Assembly (NCBI GenBank): GCA_004352715.1
Contig: SCFE01000055.1
Location: 1,764,608-1,828,607, forward strand
Origin: Hofstenia miamia
Lineage: Eukaryota > Xenacoelomorpha > Acoela
Reading direction: 5' to 3'
DNA length: 64,000 bases
Shown: in pieces, positions 38,000 through 50,038 of the stretch
How positions within the stretch are numbered: position 1 is the stretch's first letter
Layout of the letters: every line of letters begins with the position of its first letter
The notes under the pieces: model-generated
What the model saw: the letters and a program-made list of their open reading frames with translations, nothing else
Databases searched by the model: none
Told to the model about the DNA's origin: nothing
Program-made: the position numbers and the translations under genes

Positions 38000-39231
38000 G
38001 CACCAGACATGAACACAACTTCATCTCGTTCGTCAATTGTTAAAACCATATTTGATTCTTAAGGACTAATTAAAACTGGTTCATTTAAACAATACTTTAT
38101 CAATATATGAAAAGAGCAGTTTTGAGAATAAAAATTGTTCTTCACTGTTTTCATGTTGTTTCTCACCACACTATGTAAGCAAATTCAGGCAGTCTTACTA
38201 AGTAACAAGTGATTATATTTTATTATTAAAAACCAGTTTGTTTTCTTTGATGAAATCAGCTAAGATATCACAAGCCTTTCATGTAAATATCCATATTCAC
38301 ACCATTGTCTATGCAAGTTTAAAATGTGAAGACTTAGCAAAATTGGAACCCAAGATATTAGCGTAATTTTCAAATTGCATTGATGCATTTCTTGAAATGA
38401 AATTAACAACTTTCAAAATTTTTAATTTTTTTCTCGTCTTTATAGTAGCTCTGTTATGTCAAATAAAATCTAGCAAAAGTGTATTTTTGTATTCACTTAG
38501 GGTATTTGGAATCATAACAAGACCTGTTTAAATGTTTATAGTAGGTCTTGATCATAATAAGGAAATATAATTACAAAATGTTTGAGTTGTATCTTAAAAC
38601 TGAACTTTCACTAACTTGTTCTTTTGATTTCAGTTATGGGATTGCATAACACATTGATTAATAATAAAGTTTTGTGATGAATGCACTTAGATATATACGC
38701 TAATATGCTAAGAAGTTACGCAATCACATAATCTATAATAAAGACGACGTTTTAAGTGGATTGTGAGCTATTAATAAACGATAGATGTTTGTAATTGCTA
38801 GAAGACAATAAATGATCAAAGCGTGTCAAATTAACTAACGTCATCATTTCCTTTCCTTGAACAGTAAACTAATTTAAGTATTTGCATTCGTCCTTAAGAG
38901 CTACATTACTGGGTGTATGGTTTCAAACAAAGACATATTTTGAATCCACACTTAGGGTATATGTACAAAATTATTCTGCTGGAAACAGAAAATCAATAAA
39001 ATATGCCTCTAAAATATTAGTTTTCTTTGAAAACAGTTATATCAAGTTCAATTCAAGACAGTTGTACCCCTCATTAGTCATCAGCTCACAAACTTCCAAA
39101 TTTGTTTTAAGTGTGAGAAAATAATTGCTAGTTCACAATATTTAATACCTTTTAATAGTAAGTGCAAAATTACTTCTATTAATTTCTAAGTTTATTGAAG
39201 ATGTATCACCATTTCAAACTGACAGAAAAAC
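38000..39231. other. Non-coding stretch
   Basis: AT-rich. A plus-strand open frame near 38,882-39,124 lacks good splice borders and a recognisable family. Confidence 0.45.
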
Positions 39232-39259
39232 AAGCATATATATATATATATATATGCTT
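39232..39259. repeat. Palindromic (TA)n tract
   Basis: AAGCA, then (TA)n, then TGCTT forms a perfect inverted repeat that could extrude a cruciform or arise from a short foldback. Confidence 0.85.
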
Positions 39260-39366
39260 TTAGTAAGCGTCCCCATTTTGTTCCTTTGACTCATAGTTAG
39301 AGCCGCATCCTGAAAGAGCATTATTATATTTGTGTTTAACACCCTGTAGATTTAAAAAATTGTCGT

Positions 39367-39371
<5 letters not shown>

Positions 39372-39408
<37 letters not shown>
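39372..39408. repeat. (TA)n microsatellite next to element copy B
   Basis: Directly abuts the left end of the hAT-like element at 39,409; a further TA tract lies right of the element beyond the gap (40,558), suggesting insertion into one microsatellite. Confidence 0.93.
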
Positions 39409-40353
39409 CAGAGTTGGAATAGGGTTGGGTCTTAAGTTAGGTCAGGCTTGATTTGGACCGGATTTTCAACGTGGCAATTTGGGTGGAGCCAGGCTTTTCA
39501 TTTGAAAACTTAAAATTGACAAATAACATTCTCTTCAAATTTAATCAACCCAGGATTGTTGGCTGGTCCACTAATACTAATATTTAAATTTTGTCTGCTA
39601 CAAGCAAAGAGCGTTTCTGAAAACTCCACTTATTTTGTGTTGATGTAAGCTAATGTAAGTTAGCAGAGAATTTTAGTAATTCAACATATAAGAAATGATA
39701 ATTTTTCTAAATGATAAAATGGACGATTGCATCATAGTAATAATTAGTGGCAACAGTTTTATTACTAAATTTGTGGTGGCGGTAGGAAGAACTTATGATA
39801 GGTGACATATATGATACCTTGGGCGTAGGGTATAGCACTCTTCAGGTATTAAAATATTTTAAAGAGCGGTTACTTAAAAAAGCATTATTATAATGACTCT
39901 AAATACCAATATTTTTTCACCTTCTGGTATTCATGCCAATAGTGTATGCTCAGTTCCTTGTTGCAAACATACATTTAAAGATTAATAAACAAAAATACAA
40001 ATATATTATCAATATTTACTACCTCTTATTTTAAGGGATATATTGCTGTGATATGCAGGAAAGTATTATTTTCTTTAAAACAATATATAAATTGTTCTAG
40101 TAAAAGAATTTACATTTTTTTAAATGAAATTCATGTAAAAATTTGTCTAAATTTTTTTAGTGAATCTCCAGTAGTTTTGTTGCATTGTTGACTGATATTC
40201 ACCTATGCACATATTGATCAATACATTATGCAATCATCCAATCAAATTCATAGTGTAGTGCATATGGGCCTCGGCAAAAAGACATTATAAGAGGCGCAAA
40301 GAAATAAAATAAGCTAGGCTTGGCCTGGAATAACCGGACCTGACCCGACCCTG
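39409..40353 (+). mobile_element. hAT-like non-autonomous element, copy B
   Basis: Homologue of 9,920-10,610 and the better preserved of the two. The left end is CAGAGTTGGAATAGGGTTGG; the reverse complement of the right end is CAGGGTCGGGTCAGGTCC. This is a loose inverted pair of CAG(A/G)GT(T/C)GG type, as in hAT MITEs. GGGTC/GACCC motifs fill both subterminal regions. There is no transposase coding. Target duplication could not be verified because TA repeat and gap adjoin the element. Confidence 0.65.
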
Positions 40354-40361
40354 ATCTATTT

Positions 40362-40557
40362 NNNNNNNNNNNNNNNNNNNNNNNNNNNNNNNNNNNNNNN
40401 NNNNNNNNNNNNNNNNNNNNNNNNNNNNNNNNNNNNNNNNNNNNNNNNNNNNNNNNNNNNNNNNNNNNNNNNNNNNNNNNNNNNNNNNNNNNNNNNNNNN
40501 NNNNNNNNNNNNNNNNNNNNNNNNNNNNNNNNNNNNNNNNNNNNNNNNNNNNNNNNN
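40362..40557. other. Assembly gap, 196 N
   Basis: Lies between the right end of element copy B and a (TA)n tract. Confidence 0.99.

Positions 40558-40585
<28 letters not shown>
40558..40585. repeat. (TA)n microsatellite at gap edge
   Basis: TA units continue into imperfect TATATCTG repeats to about 40,619. Confidence 0.93.
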
Positions 40586-40593
<8 letters not shown>

Positions 40594-40619
40594 ATATCTG
40601 TATATATCTGTATATATAT

Positions 40620-43600
40620 GATTTTTTGTATATTGTATATATTTATACGTTTTTTAGAGTTTGATTATATTCTATTCAATTAACTTGCTATCAGGAATTT
40701 CTAGTTTTTTAGTGCTGCCGCAAATACGTTGTTACATACTTTCTATCGAAATATAAATCATTCCTAACATAAAACACCTCATTATTACGTTCTCAATTAT
40801 TATAATTTAAGGCAATAGCTAAGATATATAAAGCTTAGGGTTGGAAAGGCTTCTTATTATTGAGTTAAATTATTGATTACTAGATTTTTTTGAGAGGTTT
40901 TTGAATTTTTTCTTTTGTTAAAGTCTTAAAAGAAAGTAAGCGCATCTCAGATAACCTAAAAATATAAACTGATTTTTTTATGCAACTTATTATGACAGCT
41001 CATTAAAATTTGACATGGATATGATCTGGGGATTACCTTTTCATTTGATGACGTGAAATAACGTAAGCTGTGCTTAGCTCAAATGTCTGAAGGATTTCTC
41101 CAACCAAAACCTTATGCTAATAAGGAGGAAAAATTGAGCAAATATACTAAGTGAACACAAATTTGGCGTTTGCTGATGAATTTTGTATTTTATTGATGCT
41201 TGTGTAAAAAACAGAAGTTGTTTTAGTCCAATCTTTATACTACTAATATAAAATTTCCTTAGTGACTTTCTATAGAAAATCATTTATTAATGTTTAGTTT
41301 CATGTTTCTTACCAGGGGACCGATAAAAATATCGAGACACTTTTCAGTCTGAATGCAGGTAAATGTCATAATATGATCATTAAAGAGCACATATTTAAGA
41401 CTATGAAGATTAATTAATTAAAATTGAAGTGATAAGCAATATAATGTTATTCCCAAGTCTTTTATTCATGCACAGAAATTATATTAATTATTGAGTTTTA
41501 TCTGTAAAAACTTTACGTTTATTTGCATTATTCTAACTTTCTTGGTATTTGCTACTAATCATATGCCCATGCCCATATACTATTCAATTGCCTCAAAACA
41601 ATTAAGCTTAAGAAGGCAGACCTCAAACTTGAGCTAATAAACAAATAGCAGTATATATAAAATATGTCGTAAGGCCCTGATGAACTCCGCGTCTTTGTAT
41701 TCAATCAAATCCTGATTAATAAATATTTATTATAGTTGCTTTTAACACACTGTCATATAGACAACAGTTTTTCTGAAGTTGCATCACAGTAAGCTCTATG
41801 ACTATGAGAAGAGTAAATATTATTCATTTGGTCATTTATAGAACTTTTCTATAAGATATTCGTATGTCATTCCTTTTTTTAATCTCGAGATTTAATCTTT
41901 GTATTTTCATATTTAATCATTTCTCATGGACTCTATATTTCCAAAATATTTATTGCCATATGTGGATGCTACAATCCGGCGTGTATTACTTAATAATATT
42001 TACTAAATATTTGGTCATTTGCTAATTTTTTGAATAAGAGGCTATGTCACTGATTGGCTAAAACACCAAATTGTGTCTGTTGAATATATAATATCTATAA
42101 AGTTTACAATTTACCCACACATCCCTCAATAAAATTTTTGGAAAACTTTGTCTCAAATAATAATCTCAATTAGTTTTCATTAATTCAAAGGTAATTTATT
42201 ACAAGTGATTGAAATGAAGTTCATCATTTTTGACATTTTATGAACCAGAAATTTGAGAAAACAAGTTTTTAATGAAACTAGGTTCTGCGCTGTTGAGTAT
42301 TGTGTAGCTCCAAAACCCATTTGCATGACGATCATTGTCTTATAATCATTAATAAAATCCAAATTGACAATGTTGACCTAAACAACGGAATTATATTACT
42401 TCGCTTCGTTTGCATTGAATCAGAATTTTTGTGACGTTACTGTTAAGTTAACAACATTTCCTATTCCAAAAACAAAGATGAGATATACCAAATTCTAGTG
42501 ACAATTAAGCTATCCATTTTAAGTAAATAATGACTGTACTAATAAGATCGAACTGGTTTGACTTTTTAGTTCATATATTTTAGTGAAAAAGTTAATGATA
42601 ACTGTATTTAACTTAAGCTGCAAAAAAATTACAATATTAATGAACCAAAAATCAATTTAGCAACTCCTGAATTTTAAAGTTTATTAAATTCATTATTTTT
42701 ACAGAATTCCTCATGCTACTTTCTTCCTGTGCCAAAAGCCATATTCTGCTAAAAGCAATGATAAGCGCAGTAGATAACATTATAATGTCTGATTATAATT
42801 GGCATAAAGACGACAACTGAAGCGATGACGTATTTATCTCATTGTCAGTTATTCATGTTTAGTACAAAGTTTTATACCAATCAATGATATTTCTTAGAAG
42901 ATATCGGAACTGTGATTTTCAAAAATGTTGTTGATACATTATTAATCAATTCCATTTTGTATTAGAAAAACGTGGATAACTTATATTTCAATGAAAATTC
43001 ATAATGCTGGGAAATTTTTTATCTTACGTTTTAATGCATTTATATTTGATGATCTTTCGACTTAGGGACACTGTATAATCTTTGCTAAATTTGACTCCTT
43101 TTGTTTCTACCTGTGCACATTGTTTTTTATAAAAATAAATGGACAGGGTATGATACAAATCATAAAAATTGTCACCTCTATGAATCAAGCCATTTTTGGT
43201 TGCAAACTAGTTTATTTTAGTGCATTTAATGTCGGATATATAATAGTTTTTTAATTAAAATGAATTAATCAAATCTGGATTACAACCAAAATTGTCTATT
43301 ACCAGGCGAGGAACTTAGTGTGATGCAAAGCAATTTTTGATTATCTGTCTTGTAAACAAAATCACATGAATAACTTTCTGTAATATCGACGTAGTCCCAT
43401 TTTTAAGATTTCCAAAATTTTACAATAGCGAATGTTAAAGAATAATGTTTTAACTGCGGTTGGGAGATTTTTTAATTAAATTCAAACAATCATACTATGT
43501 TATTATTCTGATTTTCCACCAGGGTTTTCAACATAATACCAATGCCTTAATGCAAACTTGGAAAAGAGACTTCAACTTTGAAAGCCTGAGGTGAGTATTG

Positions 43601-44637
43601 GGTTTTAGGACAATGTTTGTTATTGGGTATTATTTTGGAGTACGTGTCGCAAATATTGGTGTTGGGTAAAATATATCAGGGAAATGACCACTATTTTGGG
43701 TAGTGAATGGCTATACCCAACCCACTATTTAGACCGACCCTGTCCAAGTCCATACACGTGTCGCTAGTTAGATATCGGGCCTCATATCGAGTCTTCTTCA
43801 GTTTCATTTTAGGATCATTTTGAAAGAAATTACAAGAAGCTTCCTACATCTCTGCCTATATTATTCGTCGTTAAATTTATAAAAAGCGGAAGAATATATA
43901 ATGTCCTACAACATGCATATAGAAGCAAATAGTTATTCATTCCATTCTATTTCTTAAGGTAAGAATATCAAGACTTAGAAATAACAAAGTTCCAATTCTG
44001 AATGAATTTATCAATATCGAGTTACAAAATTTGATATTACATGCAATATAAAAAAATTTGGCCAAATAGTTCTGAAATGGAAGATTGTCTTCATTGTGTT
44101 AGATACAGAAAAGTTATCTACAAAGAATCAGGATTATTGATATTTGATTAATAGTAGAGTAGTCAATATCAAATATTTCGAAATTCAGTCTATGGGAAAC
44201 CCTGCTTTTTACCAAGTGGTAGTTTTGAAAAAATGAACCTAAAAACTTAACACTTAAACGTATTTAATTTATTATTATATCATTCTATAGTGCTTTCATC
44301 TACTAAATTAGTACCTGGTAAAGATTGCATTAAAACACATTTTCGATTGCAATATTCGAGAATGAGATTGTTGACAAGTGGTGTAATAATGCTGAAGAGG
44401 GATAAAAATTCTTCTGCCATTTATTTTTAATTCATTGTAATTGCAATTTGATTCACTCCTATTTTTAGAAGCTGTGAGAAATCTCCTAAATTATCATTGC
44501 CTCCAAAGAAAAATGCAGAAGATATCAACCCACAACTCAAAACATTCAACTTAAGTTCTGGGAAAAATTCAACTTGGTGGTTTATGAGTTCCTAACATAC
44601 ATATGTTATAGACGCCTGAACGACTAGTATTTTATGA
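40620..44637. other. Long non-coding stretch
   Basis: AT-rich with no assignable coding. Segment 43,575-43,745 contains TATTGGGT/ACCCAA motifs at both ends (for example ACCCAACCCACT) and may be one more small hAT-like remnant. Confidence 0.45.
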
Positions 44638-44667
44638 CATGTATGTATGTACGTATGTATGTATGTC
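44638..44667. repeat. (GTAT)n microsatellite
   Basis: Seven imperfect GTAT units. Confidence 0.88.
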
Positions 44668-44856
44668 TGTTTTATTTCCTGTACATATCAACATGTTGAT
44701 ATTTAATATGGAATAGACAACATTACAAACAGCTGGCAAGTTGCACATGTCATATATTTACTAGTAATGTATATAAATGACTTTTGAAAAGCCTTGTATT
44801 ATATATTGGTAAGCTATATTTCTTGGTTTATCACGCTGAAAAGTTTCAAATTCTTC

Positions 44857-45230
44857 ATGTAGCGGGTAGATTGAATTTGGTTTCTAAATGCCAATTTTTA
44901 TTATTCTTTAGCGGTCTTTTAAGAGCTTGTTTTTGTTTTTCTGAGATTGCAGGTGCCCAAACCTCTGCACCATGCAAGAAATAATATATATATATATATA
45001 CATCAAATCAAATTTTGTATTGTGATTTCTTCAGAATACTCTGAAGGTGAGTATTCCACATGCTTTTTTGCTAGTCATTGCAGCATATTCTCTTTGTGTG
45101 TTAGATAAAATCGACTAAGAATGTTATTTCCATTGCAAAACTAAGCTTATTGGATTTAATCTTGCTAGCGTAGTCAACAGTCAGGTTTGTTTCGACCTCT
45201 GTTGGATGTAGGCTCAGTTAATCTTAACAA
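44857..45230 (-). pseudogene. LINE reverse-transcriptase C-terminal remnant
   Basis: Read on the minus strand, a frame at 44,979 down to 44,869 gives L-H-G-A-E-V-W-A-P-A-I-S and then E-K-Q-K-Q-A-L. This matches the conserved (Y)GAEVW segment downstream of the catalytic core in reverse transcriptases of Jockey/R1/I-type LINEs. It ends in stops after N-L-P-A-T. Upstream on the same strand (45,220-45,105), V-D-Y-A-S-K-I-K-S-N-K-L recalls the segment following the YxDD-thumb region, but out of frame with stops. A (TA)n tract (44,984-45,000) has expanded between the two parts. Broken, non-functional. Confidence 0.65.
44984..45000. repeat. (TA)n tract inside LINE remnant
   Basis: Interrupts the LINE remnant immediately upstream of its GAEVW segment. 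Confidence 0.9.
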
Positions 45231-47979
45231 ATTTTGTGGATTTTTTAAGATTTTTCCTATGTTTGTTTGTTGGAATGAATCTTCATTTACAACTCTCAAG
45301 ATTGTTTTTAGTGCAAGGATATTCCTATTGAATTTTCAGACTGAACGTATTTCCAAAAAATTCTGAATAGTGTGTGCGTTTGTGTGTATGTGTAATGATA
45401 GCGGTTTTAATTACATTTAAATATGCAACTAATCACTTAAATGTATGAAATTTAGCTACTTGGTTAAGGTCTACACTCTCTAAGGGATTTCAAGCTTTGA
45501 AAATTTTTATTAAAAAATGATTTTTCAGTTGCAAGTTCTATTCAATTACTNGATATATTCTTGTTTCTCAAATTTGAAGAAATATTTTACTTTGACCTTT
45601 TTTGACTTTCACTAAAATGTTGTCAGCTAGGCAAATGCTTAAAAATATGGAAATATTCTTTAATTATTTTTCTATTTATACTCATATTATTCTAAAAAAG
45701 TTAAGTTTTTTTCCTATCTTCAGTATGCTATCGAATCATTACTTCAAGCGTTCAAATTTTAACGTTATTGTGGTACTGCCGTCAATTTGATGACGTCAGC
45801 ATCTTCTTTGACTTTACCACACCATGAAATAGATTTACTTAATTCCCAAATTTTAGCGTATAATCACAAAATATTGCTTTTTTGAAGGGGTATTCTTGCA
45901 GCACCCCTGGTTTTAAAACTGTGAAGAAATCCTGATATACATGGGGTAAGTATATTTTTCTTCTGTTGAAAGAACATTATGGCATCAGTTTAAATAATTG
46001 AGGTGAGTTGGCTGTTTGATTTAAATTTATAAGTAAATTTTCAAATTGTAAATACTATAAATCTCAATTCTGAAGCGTGAAATTATTTTAAAATGCACAA
46101 TACAAGTAATTCATAGAGTGCTCATGTTAGATATGTGTCACATAAATCTAAATTTTCTGAACATAATTTATCTTCTTTTAGCTTCAAAGTCTTCCCTAAA
46201 CATCAATACATCAATATTAAATGATGTCCGTGAAAGCCCAAAAGAATAGTTTTCTTTTGATACGAAAAACTACAATGCTCTAGTAATTTCATTGTACCAG
46301 ACGTCATTGTTTTCTGTTAAATGAATATCAGAAGAAACTGAAATTAATGCCGAATATTGGTATCATCTTTTGTTTTGCATAATCTATTTGAATGCTTTAT
46401 GAAAGAAAAATAGATGATTTGAAAAATCAATTTTATTATTTAGAAACTTTACATAATACTTTACTAATACAGATTTGAATACAGATTTGGAAAGCAAGGT
46501 GAACGCTGTGTAAATTATTTATTCAATAACATCCATAGATTAAATTTATTGAAATTCTGTTTGAACAGATCCCCAATATATAATAACATGAAGTTTTCAT
46601 GTATTTTAATTATAGCGCTTCCAGTTGCATACGCGATACAACTGAATTCTCATTTCTACATTTGAAAAAGCCCAGTTCCTTCTACTCTATGTCTACCTGT
46701 TATAGGGAAATTTGGCTAAATTACATAGTGGATATTACTATATTATATGCCTAAGATATAAAAGACGATTTCCAATATCCATTGTTAAATACAAGACTAA
46801 TAAATTCAAAATAGAAAAAAACCTCAACTTTTCCTAAAAGATGTTTCAAGATACTTAAAAACTTTTTAGCTACTGTAAATAACTGCAGTTCTTCAGACAT
46901 CAATTTTTGCCAATTCTATCAAACTATATCCAAAGTAAATGTAAATTTGTTGAAACAGTAACTAAAACTCTTAAATCTTACTATATTTCAAAAAGTTATT
47001 AATGTATCCCACTCCGAGGACCATTTGAAATAAATCCAACATTATGAATGCCATGTGGATTAAAAAATTGTTTATTTCTTATACACAAATAATACGCTAA
47101 GAGACATTCCACAAAATTCTAAAAATTCGCTGATCAAGTTTTTATATAATCACTGATATAAAAAAAATTGATTTAATATTTTTTATTCTAAAGTTTTAAC
47201 AATTTGAACTATACTATACTTCAAATATTGACAAAAACTTTGACCAGGGTTGCTGTTTACTAATAATTAAATACATTAATAATTCTTAACATTTTTGAAA
47301 CTGCAAGTTGTGCGTGATCTGAATATTTGCTTTTCATATTTTTAGAATATAATTGTCATTGATCAATCGAATAACAAGATTCAATTGTTTCATTTAGAAT
47401 ACACTTAAATAATCTGTAGTAATCTAGAGCTCGTGTTGTATATATTTATGTTTACTTCAATATAATGTAAAAATTAACTTACTTAATTTTGCGAACTCAA
47501 TTTTAACATATCCATTCAGTGGGAAACCCAAACAAATAAAGTCTATGACTGACACAAAGTGGCGTAAGCAATTCATTTATTTCAATAAAGAAGATGAACC
47601 AATCACATTCATTTAAATGTTACGTCATACTTCCAACATGTTAACGCTACCTACAAATGAAGCAGAAATTGCTTTGTATCTTGCAAATTATGGTGAATTT
47701 AATGTGATAATTCTACCTCCTATTTATGCATATTTTGTCACCGGCATTTTTAAATCACGTATTTTTCAAAACCTTCTAATGGAAATTATATTTAAAGTAA
47801 ATATACTGATCTTGTAGAGTGTTTTAAACAAACGAATGTAATTTAAATATTGGTTTAAAAATAAAAGATTTAAAGAACTCTAATTTTTAACAACAACTTA
47901 AAGTATTTAAAATGAATGACTTTCTAAATATTCAAGGCGAATATCTTATTATTGAGGAGTATTCATTCGGTATTTATGG
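45231..47979. other. Non-coding stretch
   Basis: One ambiguous base at 45,551. The frame at 47,617-47,796 ends at a good donor-like site (TTTAAA|GTAAAT) and reads like protein (N-E-A-E-I-A-L-Y-L-A-N-Y-G), but I found no acceptor in front of it, so it stays unassigned. Confidence 0.4.
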
Positions 47980-48150
47980 ATTAACAAAGACTTTTGGAGC
48001 AATTTCTGCTTAAATGCAAATTCGTTGTAATTAAAATTTCTCGTTAATTAAAAGCAAAATTAAAGTGTAATCTGGTTACAAAAGCACTCAAAGAGCAGAG
48101 ACCTCCAAAACGAAGCTTATTTTCCCCGGAATAATGTGACTTTTATCGTA
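47980..48150. other. Possible conserved non-coding stretch
   Basis: Contains the POU octamer ATGCAAAT (48,014-48,021) next to GTAATTAAAA and GTTAATTAAAAG, in non-repetitive sequence. Suggests transcription-factor binding but is only motif-level evidence. Confidence 0.25.
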
Positions 48151-48572
48151 ACCTTATGCGGGTATGCACAAATTTAAATGTTTATTTATTTTTTTTCAAA
48201 TGCATTTAATAAGTTCAGAGAATCAAACAATGAATGAGCAACGCATTGTGAAAATACTTCAAGAAAAGTAGTGGATTAAAAAGCATTTCACAATTCTTTG
48301 AGGTCAAAAGTTCACATATTATGTTCTTTCATTGCCTAAACATAACTCTGGGGACAAGGTGGAAGGAAGAACCAAATAAACTTCGCTTAGGCCATATTAT
48401 TGTAATTCCATTCTAGGTCAGCCTACTATTGGAAGAAAATCAATACCATTTTTAATAGCAAATAATTTTTTGGTTCGCAAACTAGGGAGCTTTTGATAAT
48501 TTCCTATGTATTCCTAAAAATTGTGTATTTTATTATTGTGATCCCTTTCTACTTGATCCTTTACAACTTTAG

Positions 48573-48654
48573 ATTAATGCCCTGTTTGATGCGGTTTGAG
48601 TGCTTTTCTAATTTAATTACACTAGCAGCACCTGATTTGCACTTAACTCTACAT
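48573..48654 (+). other. Candidate short exon (plus strand)
   Basis: Acceptor CTTTACAACTTTAG with a pyrimidine tract, and donor CTACAT|GTATGT. The frame between is open for 27 codons, starting on a split codon and ending in phase 0, and reads L-M-P-C-L-M-R-F-E-C-F with A-A-P-D-L-H-L later. Too short for family recognition; chance splice-like borders are possible in DNA of this composition. Confidence 0.28.
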
Positions 48655-48815
48655 GTATGTCATCTGTCAAAATATCTTTCACTAAGTTTTAAAATCAGAG
48701 GTTGGTTAACTATGAAATGCACAATATCATGTCGCAAACCATTATATGAATGATGTATTGCCTAAGTAATCGCAATGTATTATTCCAGTCTTTGATGGTT
48801 TCTAAAAATCATTTT

Positions 48816-48864
48816 AAGCACATAACTCACTAGCTAATAAAGATATCTAAAATTTGAAAACACC
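48816..48864 (+). repeat. Dispersed repeat core, copy 2
   Basis: TAGCTAATAAAGATATCTAA followed by a TTTGAAAACACC block; homologous to 17,004-17,052. Confidence 0.6.
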
Positions 48865-49752
48865 AGCACTTAGACTTTCAAAATACTCCAAACACAAAAC
48901 TGACTTTTAACACAAATGTACATGGGAGAACATTTAGCTATAGAATTGTACATTTTCAAGGATTTAAAATTCTTATTGCCCTTGCAGAAAATGGATTGAA
49001 GATTTTTGTATCTTTATAGATACAATATGCAGCTTAGGGTTAACAGAATCAATTTCAGAAATAAGTTAGTAAAATTTTTGTTAAATAAGAAGCTTCGATG
49101 GCCATTAAATTAATTTTCTTCAAGAGGTATAATAAGTTGTACATTATATTCGGTAACCTGTGGAAGATATTTATCTAAGTCTCTATGTACATGCCACATA
49201 TAATTCCATCAAATCCAGGGTACTTTAAGTTCGCAGATGTATGCAGATGCCTCCACCAGCATCTATTACTACCCTCCAACAAAAAATAGTAACCTCTAAT
49301 TTATCCATGCACCCACACAATGGTTACATACTTATGACATCCAAGTAATGGAATGACCCCAATATAATCCAGATAAAAGCCCATTGAAACACACTTAGTC
49401 AAGGCTGAAACGTAAACTAGAACGCCAGACTATTCATTCAAATCACGATCGTTTGGGTAATGCCACTGAATTGCTCTGCAACATCGATAGAGAGTTCTTA
49501 TCCAATTGCTTAATCCTCAATGTCGTCTAGATCTAGATGTCACTTGAAACCATGGTGACTATGCCCAATATTAATTTAACTATCTATTAGATTCTGTAAA
49601 TAATGTCTCTTTTTATGTTTTATAGCACATTTTTATTCAAAAATATGAATATATAAATAATTATGACTTTTCTAAATGTTTTGAATCAATATTTCATAAA
49701 TAGATATGATCTATTTGGAAAAAAAGTTTTTCTTAGGTGGTGCGGTTTTCTA

Positions 49753-49788
<36 letters not shown>

Positions 49789-50030
49789 ATGCAGTTTTGA
49801 AAAGAAGAGCTAAAAATGATAAATATTTACGCATCACTTGGTGGTTTATCATGATCTACCATAAAGTAGAACAATTGTACATGCAGGTTGACCTTTAATT
49901 TATCAAAAGAAAAATATTTCCATACAGTTTGCTCAGTCATGTATTCGCTCACTTAAAATTTACTTCATGAGTTGATATATTTCAAGACCAACTTCCCAAC
50001 AAATCTTATTTCGTTGACATAAGTCCTGTG
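48865..50030. other. Non-coding stretch with one less AT-rich patch
   Basis: Segment 49,190-49,560 has richer composition, with broken open frames on the minus strand. It is probably an old retroelement or other repeat, but no motif allowed a call. A (TA)n tract lies at 49,755-49,788. Confidence 0.4.
49755..49788. repeat. (TA)n microsatellite
   Basis: TA units preceded by TATGTGTATATG variants. Confidence 0.93.
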
Positions 50031-50038
50031 GTCGAAAT

